Source: Bacteroidota bacterium
GTDB lineage: Bacteria > Bacteroidota > Bacteroidia > Chitinophagales > Chitinophagaceae
DNA: 49,799 nucleotides
Reading direction: 5' to 3'
Assembly (NCBI GenBank): GCA_018268075.1
Contig: JAFDXH010000184.1
Location: 1-49,799, forward strand
Made by a program: the position numbers and the translations under genes. Below are positions 18,661 to 29,092 of this stretch, in pieces. Position 1 is the first letter of the stretch. Each line of letters starts with the position of its first letter. A model generated the notes under the pieces. The model had not been told where the DNA came from. It did not search any database and saw only the letters and a list, made by a program, of their open reading frames with translations.

Positions 18661-20379
18661 TTACCAACTACCAGAGCCGCCGCCACCAAAGCCTCCTCCG
18701 CTAAAGCCGCCACCACCAAAGCTTCCACCACTACTTCCAGAGCTTGCAGGTGTGCTGTAAAAATTCTGTGACATTGAATTCATTGAATGATCCAGGCTTG
18801 TAAGAAATGAATTAGTGGTGAAATTATTACCATAATGTGAAGAAGCGTACCAATTGGGTGGTGGCACATCCAGGCCTTTTAGCTTGTCTTTCCACTTTAC
18901 TGCAATATTAAAAACAATTGCATAGGGCAATACCTTATCAAAATAAAGTGGATCCTGATGAAGAAATTCCTGAAGGCGGTCTTTTTCTACGCGCAATAAA
19001 AATTCCTTAAATCCTGCCAGTTGCTGAAATAGAAGCGTTCCTTTTGGGGTTCTTTTGGTCATCAAAAATCCAAAACCTGCAATGCTTATGCCAGATAAAA
19101 TAAGGGCGAGGCCTTGCCACTTATAAATTGGCCATTCTCTAAATAGATTAAACAAACCTACCAACAATGTGACAAAACCCAGCAGCACAAAAATGTAAAC
19201 AATACCACGGGAATATTTTACATAATAGTCATCCCGGTCTATTTCTTTTTCCAACTGCCTTTGTGTGTTTTCCATTGTTTTATAAAAAACATTTTTTAGA
19301 TCATCGAGATGTACGCTATCACCGGATTGGAAAAGGCCATTAAAAAAAGTTTTCTCGAACTCATACGCATTTTCGGGTAAATCCTTTAGTTTGATAAATT
19401 CGTAATCCGTTGTTTTTACAAATCCCAGAGGTGATTCTTTTTTTGATTCTTTTATTTTTAAATATCCGGCTGCACCCCAATAGGGTACTAATGCGGTGAG
19501 GTCGCGTTTGTTTAATTTGTTGTCAAATACATATCCTGCTACTGATGGGTTTACTTTTTCAGGCGGATAAAATTCAGTCTGAATAGTGGCTGCATCATCT
19601 TTGCCCCATCGCCGCCAGATGTAGTACATAATGATGAATATAAATGCGGGAAGTATGAGCCAGCCAATACCCTTATTTTTATAATCGGGCTGAGTTAAAA
19701 AATCCTTTGGAAAACGAATGCCAATTGTGATTCCTTCATAAGGCTGTAATGCTTTAGTTACAAAGCCTGCCATCAATCTATTACCTGACCAATTGCTGAT
19801 GCTGTTGTTTTCTTTAGACCCGATGATACCAGTACTTACAAAGTATTCTGGTGCTGTAGGTAAAGCATTGTAAAGATGGATTGAATAAGAAAAGGAATCT
19901 GTTATTGCTTCCGTTTCATTACCGGTAAGGTTATAATAAAATTCATCATAGCCTTTAAAAAAATTAATCGCATTTTGTACACGGTAGTGAATTACATAAG
20001 TCTGCTTGCCCTCTACCAGTTTATTTTTTTTGCCAATCTTAATTATCTTATAATCACCTTCATTATTTATTTCGTATTTTTCATCATCTACTTTTATTTG
20101 ATCTATCAATAGCAGCCTTTTTCCGCCAGATTGCCAGCCGGGTGATGCTTTTTCTGAATTAACAATCGTTTCAGATATGGGGTATTTATAAATAATTTTT
20201 CTGAAGAGGCCGTGCCTTGGTGTACTAAATGTTACATTGAACTCTTCGGTAATAGAAAGAGATGCGTCTTTATTGACTATGATGTTTACATGGTAATTGT
20301 TAATGGTATAGTACGGTTGAGCCCCACCGATCAACGAAAAGAAAATACAAAAAAGTACCAATGCAAAATATTTCTTCAT
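18661..20379 (-). CDS. DUF2207-family membrane protein with glycine-rich tail
   Basis: The 572-residue protein has a signal peptide (1-20, ending GGAQ), an extracytoplasmic DUF2207 beta domain (about 25-235; TINNYHVNIIVNKDASLSITEEF), a transmembrane helix near 240-258, a cytoplasmic region, two further helices near 410-455 and a Ser/Gly-rich tail ending in GGGSGSW. DUF2207 proteins regularly neighbour LemA, as here with a nine-base gap. The molecular role of the pair is unknown. The low-complexity tail (about 545-572) resembles TPM/YgcG-type proteins. Confidence 0.85.
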   Translation of the reverse strand: MKKYFALVLFCIFFSLIGGAQPYYTINNYHVNIIVNKDASLSITEEFNVTFSTPRHGLFRKIIYKYPISETIVNSEKASPGWQSGGKRLLLIDQIKVDDEKYEINNEGDYKIIKIGKKNKLVEGKQTYVIHYRVQNAINFFKGYDEFYYNLTGNETEAITDSFSYSIHLYNALPTAPEYFVSTGIIGSKENNSISNWSGNRLMAGFVTKALQPYEGITIGIRFPKDFLTQPDYKNKGIGWLILPAFIFIIMYYIWRRWGKDDAATIQTEFYPPEKVNPSVAGYVFDNKLNKRDLTALVPYWGAAGYLKIKESKKESPLGFVKTTDYEFIKLKDLPENAYEFEKTFFNGLFQSGDSVHLDDLKNVFYKTMENTQRQLEKEIDRDDYYVKYSRGIVYIFVLLGFVTLLVGLFNLFREWPIYKWQGLALILSGISIAGFGFLMTKRTPKGTLLFQQLAGFKEFLLRVEKDRLQEFLHQDPLYFDKVLPYAIVFNIAVKWKDKLKGLDVPPPNWYASSHYGNNFTTNSFLTSLDHSMNSMSQNFYSTPASSGSSGGSFGGGGFSGGGFGGGGSGSW

Positions 20380-20388
20380 TTTGCTTTT

Positions 20389-20946
20389 TTAAAATTTCAC
20401 CTCTACATTTTGTGCTTCCTGAGGATTTTCAAGTTCATAAAATTCTCTTGTTTTAAATCCAGACATATTAGCCAGAATCAACGTTGGGAATTGTTGAATA
20501 GAAGTATTGTAATCACGTACCGTGGCATTATAATACCTGCGTGCATTGGCAAGGTCGCCTTCGATTGATTGAAGAGCTGTTTGAAGTTCCAGAAAATTTT
20601 GATTAGCCTTTAAGTCTGGATAATTTTCTGCTACAGCAAACAAACTTTTTAAGGCATTTCCTAATTGTTGGTTTGCTATTGCAGAAGCCTGTACATCATT
20701 AGCAGATACACCGGCTGCCATGTTGCGTGCTTGTGTTACCTTTTCAAAAGTGCTGCTTTCGTGGGCTGCATACCCCTTTACGGTGTTTACCAAATTGGGT
20801 ATAAGGTCAAATCTTTTTTTGAGAAATACCCGCACATCACTCCAGGCATTATCTACTTTTATTTTATACTTTATGAGCTTGTTATATAATACAATTACCC
20901 AGATGATTATTAAAATCAGAATAATAGGTAAAATCAAAATAGCCAT
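20389..20946 (-). CDS. lemA: LemA family protein
   Basis: The 185-residue protein has one N-terminal transmembrane helix (about 3-22) followed by a long helical bundle with the family core YNKLIKYKIKVDNAWSDV, FDLIPNLVNTVKGYAAHE and ARRYYNATVRDYNT. LemA proteins are membrane-anchored, mostly cytoplasmic-side or exported helical proteins with no known reaction. It is the first gene of a two-gene unit with the DUF2207 protein. Confidence 0.9.
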   Translation of the reverse strand: MAILILPIILILIIIWVIVLYNKLIKYKIKVDNAWSDVRVFLKKRFDLIPNLVNTVKGYAAHESSTFEKVTQARNMAAGVSANDVQASAIANQQLGNALKSLFAVAENYPDLKANQNFLELQTALQSIEGDLANARRYYNATVRDYNTSIQQFPTLILANMSGFKTREFYELENPQEAQNVEVKF

Positions 20947-21047
20947 GATATATTTTTTTTAAATGAGAAGTAAGAATTGAATTTACAGATTTACCCTCAA
21001 ACTAACAGGGGGCGTAAAAAATAGGAGCCACTAATTAAAATTTATTT

Positions 21048-22367
21048 TCATTCTTCTACAGGGCCTCCTTCGGACATAAAGGTGACTCTCTCAAATACCA
21101 AGTACCCCCACGGATGCAGAAATAGATTGCTCTGTACATCAAAATTCACATCTGGTCCACCAAAAACATTTCTGAAAGTACCCTTTACATTTTTTACTTC
21201 AAAATCCAACCCCTCAGGAGAGCAGTTTAGTACTACCAATACAGCGTCTTTACGAAGAATTTGCATATAGGAAAACAACCTATGATCGTCAGGATGAGAA
21301 ATTATTTTAGTAATGGTATCTGCACAGCAAGCCCGTAATGATTTATTATTGCTCTTTAGAAAAAGCAAGGTTTTATAAAAATCATTCAATTCATAATCGC
21401 CGGTCCATTCTATACTGTCTTTGTCAAAAAAATTTAATCTTTTTTTATTGGGTAATTCTTGCCCTGAATAGATGAGTGGTATGCCCCGCCATGTAGCAGA
21501 AAAAACAGCGAATAACTTGGCAGATTCTCCATACTTTTCATACTCAGTTCCGTTCCAGCTATTCTCATCATGGTTAGAGGTGAAATATGCTCTTAACGCA
21601 TTGCATGGAAATTCTGTTACTGACTTATACAGCACGGTGAGCAGGCTTTGCAGATCCATTCTTCCCTGATAAAATTCTTCAGAAGCATGCATCCATCTCC
21701 AGGTATATGAGGCATCAAACACTGTATGATACTCAGGGTGCTCGGTTTCTGCCATCCAAAAAAGCTCTTCTTTTACTTTGTCAACTTTTGTCCGGGCTTC
21801 CATCCAGAAATCTAATGGTACCAGATGTGCCATATCGCACCGGTAGCCATCAATATCGGTTTCTTTGATCCAATATTTTAAAACATTCACCATTGCTTTT
21901 CGTAGATCCTGATTTTCATAATTTAATTTAGACACATCCATCCAGCCTTCAGGATGTACCGGCTCATTGGTGGCTGTATCCCAGTGATAGTATTCGGGAT
22001 GTTCTTGTATCCAGTGATGATCATCGCCTGTATGGTCGGCTACAAAATCAATAATCACTTTCATATTATACTTGTGGGCTTCCTGCACCAAATTTTTAAA
22101 ATCTGCCAGGGTTCCAAATTCAGGATTTATGCCTATATAATCACTGGCTGCATAGTAGCTGCCCAGCGTTCCCAATCTATCTTTTTTACTGATGGGTGTT
22201 ATGGGCATCATCCACAATATTTTTACGCCCATTGCACTCAGCCTTTGGATGTTTTTTGTAAATGCTTCAAAAGTGCCTTCTGGTGTGTATTGGCGCACGT
22301 TTACTTCGTAAATATTTGCCTGTAACGCCCATTTGGGAGCCTGAAATTTTCTTTGCTTTTGCGCCAT
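21048..22367 (-). CDS. Cytoplasmic GH13 alpha-amylase family glycosidase
   Basis: The 439-residue protein is a GH13 TIM barrel without a signal peptide. Family regions I-IV are visible: DFVADHTGDDH (108-117), DGYRCDMAH with nucleophile Asp178, WMAETEHPEY with acid/base Glu207, and FTSNHDENSW with Asp267. A short beta domain C ends the chain. Probable action is on alpha-1,4-glucans or maltodextrins inside the cell. It stands alone, divergent from ispH. Confidence 0.9.
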   Translation of the reverse strand: MAQKQRKFQAPKWALQANIYEVNVRQYTPEGTFEAFTKNIQRLSAMGVKILWMMPITPISKKDRLGTLGSYYAASDYIGINPEFGTLADFKNLVQEAHKYNMKVIIDFVADHTGDDHHWIQEHPEYYHWDTATNEPVHPEGWMDVSKLNYENQDLRKAMVNVLKYWIKETDIDGYRCDMAHLVPLDFWMEARTKVDKVKEELFWMAETEHPEYHTVFDASYTWRWMHASEEFYQGRMDLQSLLTVLYKSVTEFPCNALRAYFTSNHDENSWNGTEYEKYGESAKLFAVFSATWRGIPLIYSGQELPNKKRLNFFDKDSIEWTGDYELNDFYKTLLFLKSNNKSLRACCADTITKIISHPDDHRLFSYMQILRKDAVLVVLNCSPEGLDFEVKNVKGTFRNVFGGPDVNFDVQSNLFLHPWGYLVFERVTFMSEGGPVEE

Positions 22368-22439
22368 ATTATTTTGTTTATTAAAAATTAAAATTAACCA
22401 TTATTTCTTTTACATTTTAATAAGCTCATAGGCTATGCT

Positions 22440-22447
22440 TACCTTTG
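22440..22447 (+). promoter_or_regulatory. -7 element upstream of ispH
   Basis: TACCTTTG matches TAnnTTTG 40 bases before the ispH ATG. The -33 region shows only a T-rich partial match. Confidence 0.4.
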
Positions 22448-22486
22448 TACCCTTATTTTTAAAAAGGAAAATGAAGAAGGCCGCTG

Positions 22487-23737
22487 ATGAAAAAATTTAA
22501 TGTACCTCTTATTTATAGAAGCCGCATAATTACCACCATAAAAAATTCACGGCGTGCGGCTGATAAACTGAAGAAGGATTTTACACCCAGTGTTTTGGAT
22601 CTTGGCGCACTTCAGATAATCCTTGCGCGCCATTTCGGTTTCTGTTATGGCGTAGAAAATGCAATAGAAATAGCTTTTAAAACAGTTGATGAAAATCAGG
22701 GAAAGAGAATATTCCTTTTGAGTGAAATGATTCATAACCCTCATGTAAATGAAGATTTAAAAGATAGGGGAGTTAAATTTTTAATGGACACATCCGGCAA
22801 TGAGCTGATCCCTTTTAGCAGCCTTAATGCCGATGATATAGTGATCATTCCTGCATTTGGTACCACTTTGCAAATAAGTAAACGCCTGAAAGATGTAGGT
22901 GTAAAACTGGAAGCGTATAACACTACCTGCCCGTTTGTACAAAAAGTATGGAACAGGGCAGAGGCTATTGCTAAAAAAAATTATACAGTAATTATTCATG
23001 GCAAGCCTCGGCACGAAGAAACGCGAGCCACCTTTAGCAATAGTGAGGTCAATGCTCCTACTGTGATTGTGAAAGATATGGCTGAAGCCATTGAACTTTC
23101 AAAATATATTTTAGGCGAATATCCACTCCAAAAATTTTATGATCAGTTTGCAGGCCAGTATTCCGAAGGGTTTAAAATAGAAAATGATTTGGGGCGCATT
23201 GGTGTAGTAAACCAGACAACTATGCTGGCAAGTGATACACAGGGTATCTCAGATTTTTTAAAATCGGTAATGATAAAAAAATATGCACTTAATGATAAAG
23301 AAGTAGAAGAAAGATTTGCAGATACGCGAGATACATTGTGCTATGCTACCAACGAAAATCAGGATGCCGTTTATTCTTTATTGAATGTGGAGGCTGATCT
23401 GGCATTGGTAATAGGCGGGTATAACAGCTCTAATACTTCTCATCTTGTAGAGCTTTGTGAAGAAAAATTACCTACCTATTTTATCTGCTCAAAGGATGAA
23501 CTTTTGTCTGAGAATGAAGTGAGGCATTTTGATCTTCATAAAAAAGAATTGAAAATTACAACCGGTTATTTACCACAAAAAAGACCGGCAAAAATTATGA
23601 TTACCAGCGGCGCCAGCTGCCCAGATGCACTGGTGGAAGAAGTTATAGAAAAACTGATACAATTTTACCCAGATGCAAACCCTCTGGATGATGCTTTGCA
23701 AAAAATGGTAGCCAACTATCAGGAAAATACACCCTGA
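22487..23737 (+). CDS. ispH: 4-hydroxy-3-methylbut-2-enyl diphosphate reductase IspH
   Basis: IspH is the last MEP-pathway enzyme, making IPP and DMAPP with a [4Fe-4S] cluster. The three cluster cysteines are visible as Cys53 (HFGFCYGVENAI), Cys148 (NTTCPFV) and Cys285 (DTLCYATNENQ). Other family marks are NPHVNEDL, HGKPRHEET, VNQTTML and GGYNSSNTSHL, and a C-terminal TSGASCPD. The 416 residues are longer than the E. coli enzyme because of an N-terminal extension of about 40 residues and an insertion near 205-235, common in Bacteroidota. Together with dxr in this window, it shows use of the MEP route. Confidence 0.95.
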   Translation: MKKFNVPLIYRSRIITTIKNSRRAADKLKKDFTPSVLDLGALQIILARHFGFCYGVENAIEIAFKTVDENQGKRIFLLSEMIHNPHVNEDLKDRGVKFLMDTSGNELIPFSSLNADDIVIIPAFGTTLQISKRLKDVGVKLEAYNTTCPFVQKVWNRAEAIAKKNYTVIIHGKPRHEETRATFSNSEVNAPTVIVKDMAEAIELSKYILGEYPLQKFYDQFAGQYSEGFKIENDLGRIGVVNQTTMLASDTQGISDFLKSVMIKKYALNDKEVEERFADTRDTLCYATNENQDAVYSLLNVEADLALVIGGYNSSNTSHLVELCEEKLPTYFICSKDELLSENEVRHFDLHKKELKITTGYLPQKRPAKIMITSGASCPDALVEEVIEKLIQFYPDANPLDDALQKMVANYQENTP

Positions 23738-23768
23738 TCATTTTAATATATTTTGCTCCTTTAAAAAA

Positions 23769-25007
23769 TTATTGAGCGTATTCTTTTATTTTTTGTGATG
23801 CCAGCCATCCACTCGTCCATGCGTGCTGAAAATTATAGCCGCCGGTTACCCCATCTACATCTAATATTTCGCCTGCAAAGAAAAGTTGTGGAATTAGTTT
23901 GCTTTCCATCGTAAGTGCATTTACCTCATTCAGATTGATTCCTCCGGCTGTTACAAACTCTTCTTTAAAAGTTGTCTTTCCCTTTACCTCTAATTCATAG
24001 GCACATATCATCTTGGGCAAAATATTTTGTTGTTTAGCGTTTAGATCGCCCCAGCGTACTTCTTCATCTATACCTACCTGAGCTAATAGAAATATCCATA
24101 ACCTGTTGGGCAATCCTGCTGGGTTTCTGGAGGATACTTTTTGTGTAGCAATTTGATTTCTTAGTTCTCTTATTTTATCCAGTAGCGTGGTTTCATTAAA
24201 GTCAGGTGCCCAGTTGACCTTTATGGAAAACTCATAGTGTGCATTTGCAAGATCCCTCGCTGCATAGGCTGAAAGTTTTAACACTACCGGACCACTTATT
24301 CCCCAATGGGTAATTAGCAAAGGGCCTCTTTGCAAATATTTTAATCCTGATATTTTTACTTCTGCATTTTCTATGGTGATGCCCATCAATTGGGTAATGG
24401 GATGCCGGGGAATATTAAATGTAAATAATGAAGGAACGGGCTCAATAATGCTGTGGCCAAGGCTTTGAAGCCAATTGTATTGAAGACTTTTGGGAAATCC
24501 GCCGCAGGCAATACATACAAAATCAGCAGCCATCGTTGTTCCATCTTTTAGTACGAGCAAGAAGCGTTTCTGCGATGATTCATCAGTATGTGTAATATTT
24601 ATTACTTCTTTTCCTAATTCTATTTTTATTCCCTGAGCAGTAGCTTCATTCAAAAAGCAATCAACTATTGTTTGTGACGAATTACTTTTTGGAAACATTC
24701 TGCCATCTGGTTCGGCTATTAGCTCTACCTGTTGTTGCTGAAACCAATTTATAGTGTCGTTTGTAAAAAACCGGTGAAAGGCCTGCTTCAAAAAGCGCTC
24801 ACCACGTGGATATTTTTTTATCGTATCTGCTATACTGTTAGTGGCATGGCATACATTACATCTGCCACCGCCACTCACTTTTACTTTGCTTAATAGTTTA
24901 AATGATTTTTCCAGAATGGTAATCTGGAGGCCTGTATGATCTTTTGCTGCATTGATAGCGCAAAAAAAACCTGCTGCCCCGCCGCCAATTACAATGAGAT
25001 GTTTCAA
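23769..25007 (-). CDS. HI0933-like NAD(P)/FAD-dependent oxidoreductase
   Basis: The 412-residue flavoprotein has an N-terminal dinucleotide fold (IGGGAAGFFCAINAA, residues 6-20), the family hallmark KVSGGGRCNVCHAT (43-56) and a C-terminal FAGEILDVDGVTGGYNFQHAWTSGW that closes over FAD. Members of the HI0933/YhiN family have no firmly known substrate. It stands alone, convergent with ispH with 31 bases between them. Confidence 0.9.
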   Translation of the reverse strand: MKHLIVIGGGAAGFFCAINAAKDHTGLQITILEKSFKLLSKVKVSGGGRCNVCHATNSIADTIKKYPRGERFLKQAFHRFFTNDTINWFQQQQVELIAEPDGRMFPKSNSSQTIVDCFLNEATAQGIKIELGKEVINITHTDESSQKRFLLVLKDGTTMAADFVCIACGGFPKSLQYNWLQSLGHSIIEPVPSLFTFNIPRHPITQLMGITIENAEVKISGLKYLQRGPLLITHWGISGPVVLKLSAYAARDLANAHYEFSIKVNWAPDFNETTLLDKIRELRNQIATQKVSSRNPAGLPNRLWIFLLAQVGIDEEVRWGDLNAKQQNILPKMICAYELEVKGKTTFKEEFVTAGGINLNEVNALTMESKLIPQLFFAGEILDVDGVTGGYNFQHAWTSGWLASQKIKEYAQ

Positions 25008-25216
25008 TGTTTATAATGATTAAAAGTAGTTTTATTTAAAATTTGAGATTGCTCATAAAGTTCAAATTGTATTTTTTAACCACAATAAAAGAATAATTGG
25101 CATTCCGCACTTGAAGCAGAATTAGAATCTAAATTAAGTAAAAGTAATTACCAGAAATTGAGTCAGATACTATGAGTCATTTGGCATTTATTGTTGTATT
25201 TGCCCCTGGGTTAAAA

Positions 25217-26227
25217 TTATAATTTAACCAATTCTACTCTTCTGTTTTTTGCTTTGCCTTCTTCTGAGGTATTATCGGAGATGGGGTGATCTTGACCATA
25301 GCCTTGTGAAGTTAAACGATCAGGAGATATTCCTGATTTAATAATTTCATTTTTGACAGTTGAGGCTCGCTCTTCTGAAAGTTTTTGGTTATAAGCTACA
25401 CTACCCGAATTATCAGTATATCCATTAATAGCAATATGTAACTCTTTGTTTTCACTAAGTACCTTCACTATTTCTTTTACTGCTTCTTTCCCATCAGGTT
25501 TTAAGGTAGCCTTATCGGTATCAAAGTTGATATGCAAAATTGCTTTTCCTTTTTCTACTAAGTCATTTTTAATTTCATCCGCTTTCATCATTTTTATAGT
25601 TTGTACAAAAGCTTTTTTTTGAAGAATATTGATGCTTCCACCTGAAGTTGTACCAGTAAATTGAATATAAATATCTGCACTATCTGATCTGCGGATAATG
25701 TAAGTTTTAATATTCTGATCTGGATACCCTATAGATCCATCTTCCCCTAAATAAATAGCCTGATTGTGATATTTTTCATATTCTTCCTGAGATATTTGGC
25801 CATCAAATATTTTTACCCCACCTGCTGCTTTTATGGCCTCATCATAGCTGTTTTCAAAATAGGGTAAAGACCAGTCGGCATACCTGTGTGATTTAGGGGT
25901 GATATTGGATTTCCAAATTTTTCCTTCTACTGGAATCATCTTTCCAGCAATTGCAAAATATGTTCTATCAAAATTTCGCTGTACCGGGATATTTTGCTCT
26001 TCTAAATCTGCAGGCAAACTAAAATAGGGAAAGAATCCCAAATTTTTTGTCGAAATAGGTATTTTATTTAGGTCAAACGCAGGGGTATTCTGTTGCTGTT
26101 TTACCTTGGTACTAGTATTATTGGTGTTACGCTTTTGCTGTGCCTCTGATGTGTAGGCTATATGGCTGAATGCAGTTAAGAAAACCAATAACCTTAATAA
26201 ATAACCTTTTCTTGAAAGTTTGCACAT
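25217..26227 (-). CDS. OmpA-family outer-membrane/periplasmic protein
   Basis: The 336-residue protein starts with a signal peptide ending near TSEAQ (residue 30). The N-terminal 200 residues are of unknown fold (with TYFAIAGKMIPVEGKIWKS) and the last 120 residues are an OmpA-like peptidoglycan-binding domain: LHINFDTDKATLKPDG, INGYTDNSGSVAYNQKLSEERA and NRRVEL. It probably tethers the outer membrane or a complex to peptidoglycan. It is 149 bases downstream of rseP on the same strand. Confidence 0.85.
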   Translation of the reverse strand: MCKLSRKGYLLRLLVFLTAFSHIAYTSEAQQKRNTNNTSTKVKQQQNTPAFDLNKIPISTKNLGFFPYFSLPADLEEQNIPVQRNFDRTYFAIAGKMIPVEGKIWKSNITPKSHRYADWSLPYFENSYDEAIKAAGGVKIFDGQISQEEYEKYHNQAIYLGEDGSIGYPDQNIKTYIIRRSDSADIYIQFTGTTSGGSINILQKKAFVQTIKMMKADEIKNDLVEKGKAILHINFDTDKATLKPDGKEAVKEIVKVLSENKELHIAINGYTDNSGSVAYNQKLSEERASTVKNEIIKSGISPDRLTSQGYGQDHPISDNTSEEGKAKNRRVELVKL

Positions 26228-26376
26228 ATTTATTTTATTAATGAATTGAAGAAAAGTTTAAATATTTATTGATTGAATATTGATCATTTTTTGACTCTTC
26301 TATTTTTTCTTTTTGATAAGATTAAGAATAGGTTTATTGAAATCATACATTCATTAATATGAAAAATAGTTGAATA

Positions 26377-27831
26377 TCAATGCCCTCTTCCCCAACCAAA
26401 CCAATCATTTCCATTTGCAAAAATTAGTAAAGCAAATAAAATAACCATTCCTACTATTTGTGCATACTCAAGAAATTTATCGCTTGGCTTACGCCCAGTA
26501 ATCATTTCTACCAATGTGAATACCACATGGCCACCATCTAAAGCAGGTATGGGTAATAGGTTCATAAATGCAAGTATGATTGAAAAGAAGGCGGTGATCT
26601 TCCAGAAAGCTTCCCAATCCCAGCCATAATTCGGAAAAATAGAAGCCATTGTTTTAAATCCGCCTAATCCTTTGTACGCACCAGTTTCAGGATTTAATAT
26701 GAGCTTAAACTGCTGAATGTAAAAATTTAATTGCTCACCAGTTTTTCTTACACCTGCCGGAAACGAAGCCAGAAAACCATATCTTTTTGTTTCTTGCTTT
26801 AGCAGCCCTAGGCTATCTGCCTGATCCGTATTGATTAAATAAAAACCAATAGTACCTGCAGTATCTACAAATACTTTTTCATGTACTATCTGATTGTTTC
26901 TATCTATGGTTAACGTTACGCTATCGCCCTTCTTTTGTTGAAGAAGGGGTGCCATTTCATCAAAATAATTAACCTTAGTAGAATCTACCCCAATGATTTT
27001 ATCAAAAACTTGAAGGTGCAGATAATTTTTATTGGGAGAGAGGGAAGTGCCGGTTTCGTTACTGCTTTTTATTCTTGTATCTGCCGATAAAGTGCTGGAG
27101 GTAGTTGCGCCGGTTGCAGGATTTTGGAGTGAACCAATTATCACCGGCATTCTTGGCTGGATAAGGGTTTGCCTTTTGCCCTTTTTCTCTACCAGCATTT
27201 CTATCATATTTACCGGTACATTTATTTGTTTGGTAATTCCATCCCTTTGTACCGAAATTGTTTTGCCTAACAAAATCTTACCCTGCAAATCATCAAAATA
27301 TTTTATAGGCTCTCCATTAATTGATACAATCTTATCGCCATTTCTTAAACCAATATCTTTCATCAGGCTATCGGTAACCCATATCCCATATTGAGCATTG
27401 TTGATGGGTAATTTTGTTTCTCCCCATTTATAAAGAATCATTGCATAAATGAAAAAGGCGAGTAGCACGTTCATGGTAACGCCGGCTAACATGATGATAA
27501 GCCTTTGCCATGCCGGCTTGCTTCTGAATTCCCATGGCTGAGGAGGCTGTGCCAGTTGCTCTTTATCCATGCTTTCATCTACCATTCCGGCTATTTTTAC
27601 ATATCCGCCCAGTGGTAGCCAGCCTACGCCATATTCTGTTTCCCCTATTTTTTTCTTAAAAATGGAAAACCAAGGATCAAAAAATAGATAAAATTTTTCA
27701 ACTCGGCATTTGAACCATTTGGCAGTAATGTAATGGCCAAATTCATGAATAATCACCAATATAGATAAAGAAAAAATCAGGTAACCTGCCTGTAATCCTA
27801 CTGCTTGCCAGTTTATTGCTAAAAATGTCAT
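26377..27831 (-). CDS. rseP: RIP metalloprotease RseP (site-2 protease)
   Basis: RseP is an intramembrane zinc protease that cuts anti-sigma factors and remnant signal peptides. The 484-residue protein shows the zinc motif HEFGH (29-33) in the first helix, a PDZ region (about 150-200 and a second degenerate one near 265-330), and the third zinc-ligand helix NLLPIPALDGGH (about 423-434). Four transmembrane helices are apparent. It lies 47 bases after dxr and is probably co-transcribed; this dxr-rseP linkage is common in Bacteroidota. Confidence 0.95.
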   Translation of the reverse strand: MTFLAINWQAVGLQAGYLIFSLSILVIIHEFGHYITAKWFKCRVEKFYLFFDPWFSIFKKKIGETEYGVGWLPLGGYVKIAGMVDESMDKEQLAQPPQPWEFRSKPAWQRLIIMLAGVTMNVLLAFFIYAMILYKWGETKLPINNAQYGIWVTDSLMKDIGLRNGDKIVSINGEPIKYFDDLQGKILLGKTISVQRDGITKQINVPVNMIEMLVEKKGKRQTLIQPRMPVIIGSLQNPATGATTSSTLSADTRIKSSNETGTSLSPNKNYLHLQVFDKIIGVDSTKVNYFDEMAPLLQQKKGDSVTLTIDRNNQIVHEKVFVDTAGTIGFYLINTDQADSLGLLKQETKRYGFLASFPAGVRKTGEQLNFYIQQFKLILNPETGAYKGLGGFKTMASIFPNYGWDWEAFWKITAFFSIILAFMNLLPIPALDGGHVVFTLVEMITGRKPSDKFLEYAQIVGMVILFALLIFANGNDWFGWGRGH

Positions 27832-27878
27832 ATTGAAATAATAAGATCCTTGTATGTTTTTGTCTTAATGGCTATTCT

Positions 27879-29045
27879 TTACATTTTAATTAAAGAAGCC
27901 GCGAAATTACGTGCCTCACCATCGCTATCAAAATATTCTGAAAGATTTGGCTTTTCTATATAGGTAATTTTTTCCATGCATTGTTCTACTACCGCTGTGA
28001 TGTCTAAAAATCCGATCCGATTATTTAAAAATGCCCATACGGCTATTTCATTTGCCGCATTTAAAATACAAGGCAGGTTGCCACCTTTTTTCAATGCAAC
28101 TGATGCCAGGTATAGATTTCTAAAAGTTTTAATATCGGGTTCTTCGAAAGTTAGGGAGGCTATTTTTTTGAAGTCCACCCTTGGGTCTTTAGTAGGTATT
28201 CTGTAGGGGAACCCGAGTGCATACTGAATGGGTAATTTCATATCTGGTAGCCCCATCTGAGCTTTGATACTTCCATCTTCAAACTGTACCATGCTGTGTA
28301 TAATACTTTGAGGATGTATGACTACTTCAATTTGTTCGGGCAAAAGATTAAAAAGCCATTTGGCCTCTATCATTTCCAGGCCTTTATTCATAAGGGTAGC
28401 AGAGTCTATGGTAATCTTAGCACCCATATTCCAATTGGGATGTTGCAGCGCATGGTGCTTTTTTACATTTACAAGAAAATTTGGTTTTTTACCAAGAAAA
28501 GGGCCACCGCTCGCTGTTAGAATTACCTTTTCAATTTTATTTCTTGTTTCGCCAACCAGGCATTGAAAAATTGCAGAGTGCTCACTATCTACCGGCAAAA
28601 TAGGAACTCGCTTTTCTACGGCCATTTGCATTACAATATCGCCTGCTACTACCAATGTTTCTTTGTTTGCCAGAGCAACCACTTTCCCGTTTTGAACAGC
28701 TTTAAGGGTAGGTTTCAATCCTGCAAACCCTACAATAGCGGCAAGCATTACATCGTAAGTGTCAAAATCGGCTACTTCTTCTAATGCATCTTCACCACAG
28801 AAAACTTTTATATCTTTTCCGGAAAGGGCTTCTTTTACTGCCGCATATTTTTGCTTATCGCCTATCACCACAGCGTTTGGCCCAAATTGAAGTGCCTGTT
28901 CTATTAATAGTTTATCATTGGTTTGTGCAGTTAAAATTTCTACTTCAAAGATGTCGCTATTGGCTTCAATCACCTTTAGCGCTTGAGTACCCACAGAACC
29001 TGTAGATCCAAAAATTGCAATCCTTCTTTTTTGCTGTTCAGCCAT
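27879..29045 (-). CDS. dxr: 1-deoxy-D-xylulose 5-phosphate reductoisomerase Dxr
   Basis: Dxr converts DXP to MEP with NADPH in isoprenoid synthesis. The 388-residue protein has the NADPH site GSTGSVGTQAL (13-23), ANKETLV, the metal and substrate motif PVDSEHSA, TASGGPFL and MNKGLEMIEA. Length and start (ATG at 29045) are as expected. It is 47 bases downstream of argH and may be read through from the arginine operon. Confidence 0.95.
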   Translation of the reverse strand: MAEQQKRRIAIFGSTGSVGTQALKVIEANSDIFEVEILTAQTNDKLLIEQALQFGPNAVVIGDKQKYAAVKEALSGKDIKVFCGEDALEEVADFDTYDVMLAAIVGFAGLKPTLKAVQNGKVVALANKETLVVAGDIVMQMAVEKRVPILPVDSEHSAIFQCLVGETRNKIEKVILTASGGPFLGKKPNFLVNVKKHHALQHPNWNMGAKITIDSATLMNKGLEMIEAKWLFNLLPEQIEVVIHPQSIIHSMVQFEDGSIKAQMGLPDMKLPIQYALGFPYRIPTKDPRVDFKKIASLTFEEPDIKTFRNLYLASVALKKGGNLPCILNAANEIAVWAFLNNRIGFLDITAVVEQCMEKITYIEKPNLSEYFDSDGEARNFAASLIKM

Positions 29046-29092
29046 ATTGTAAAATTAGGGCTTTGCCGAAGAGGCATTTTAAAAAGGGCAAT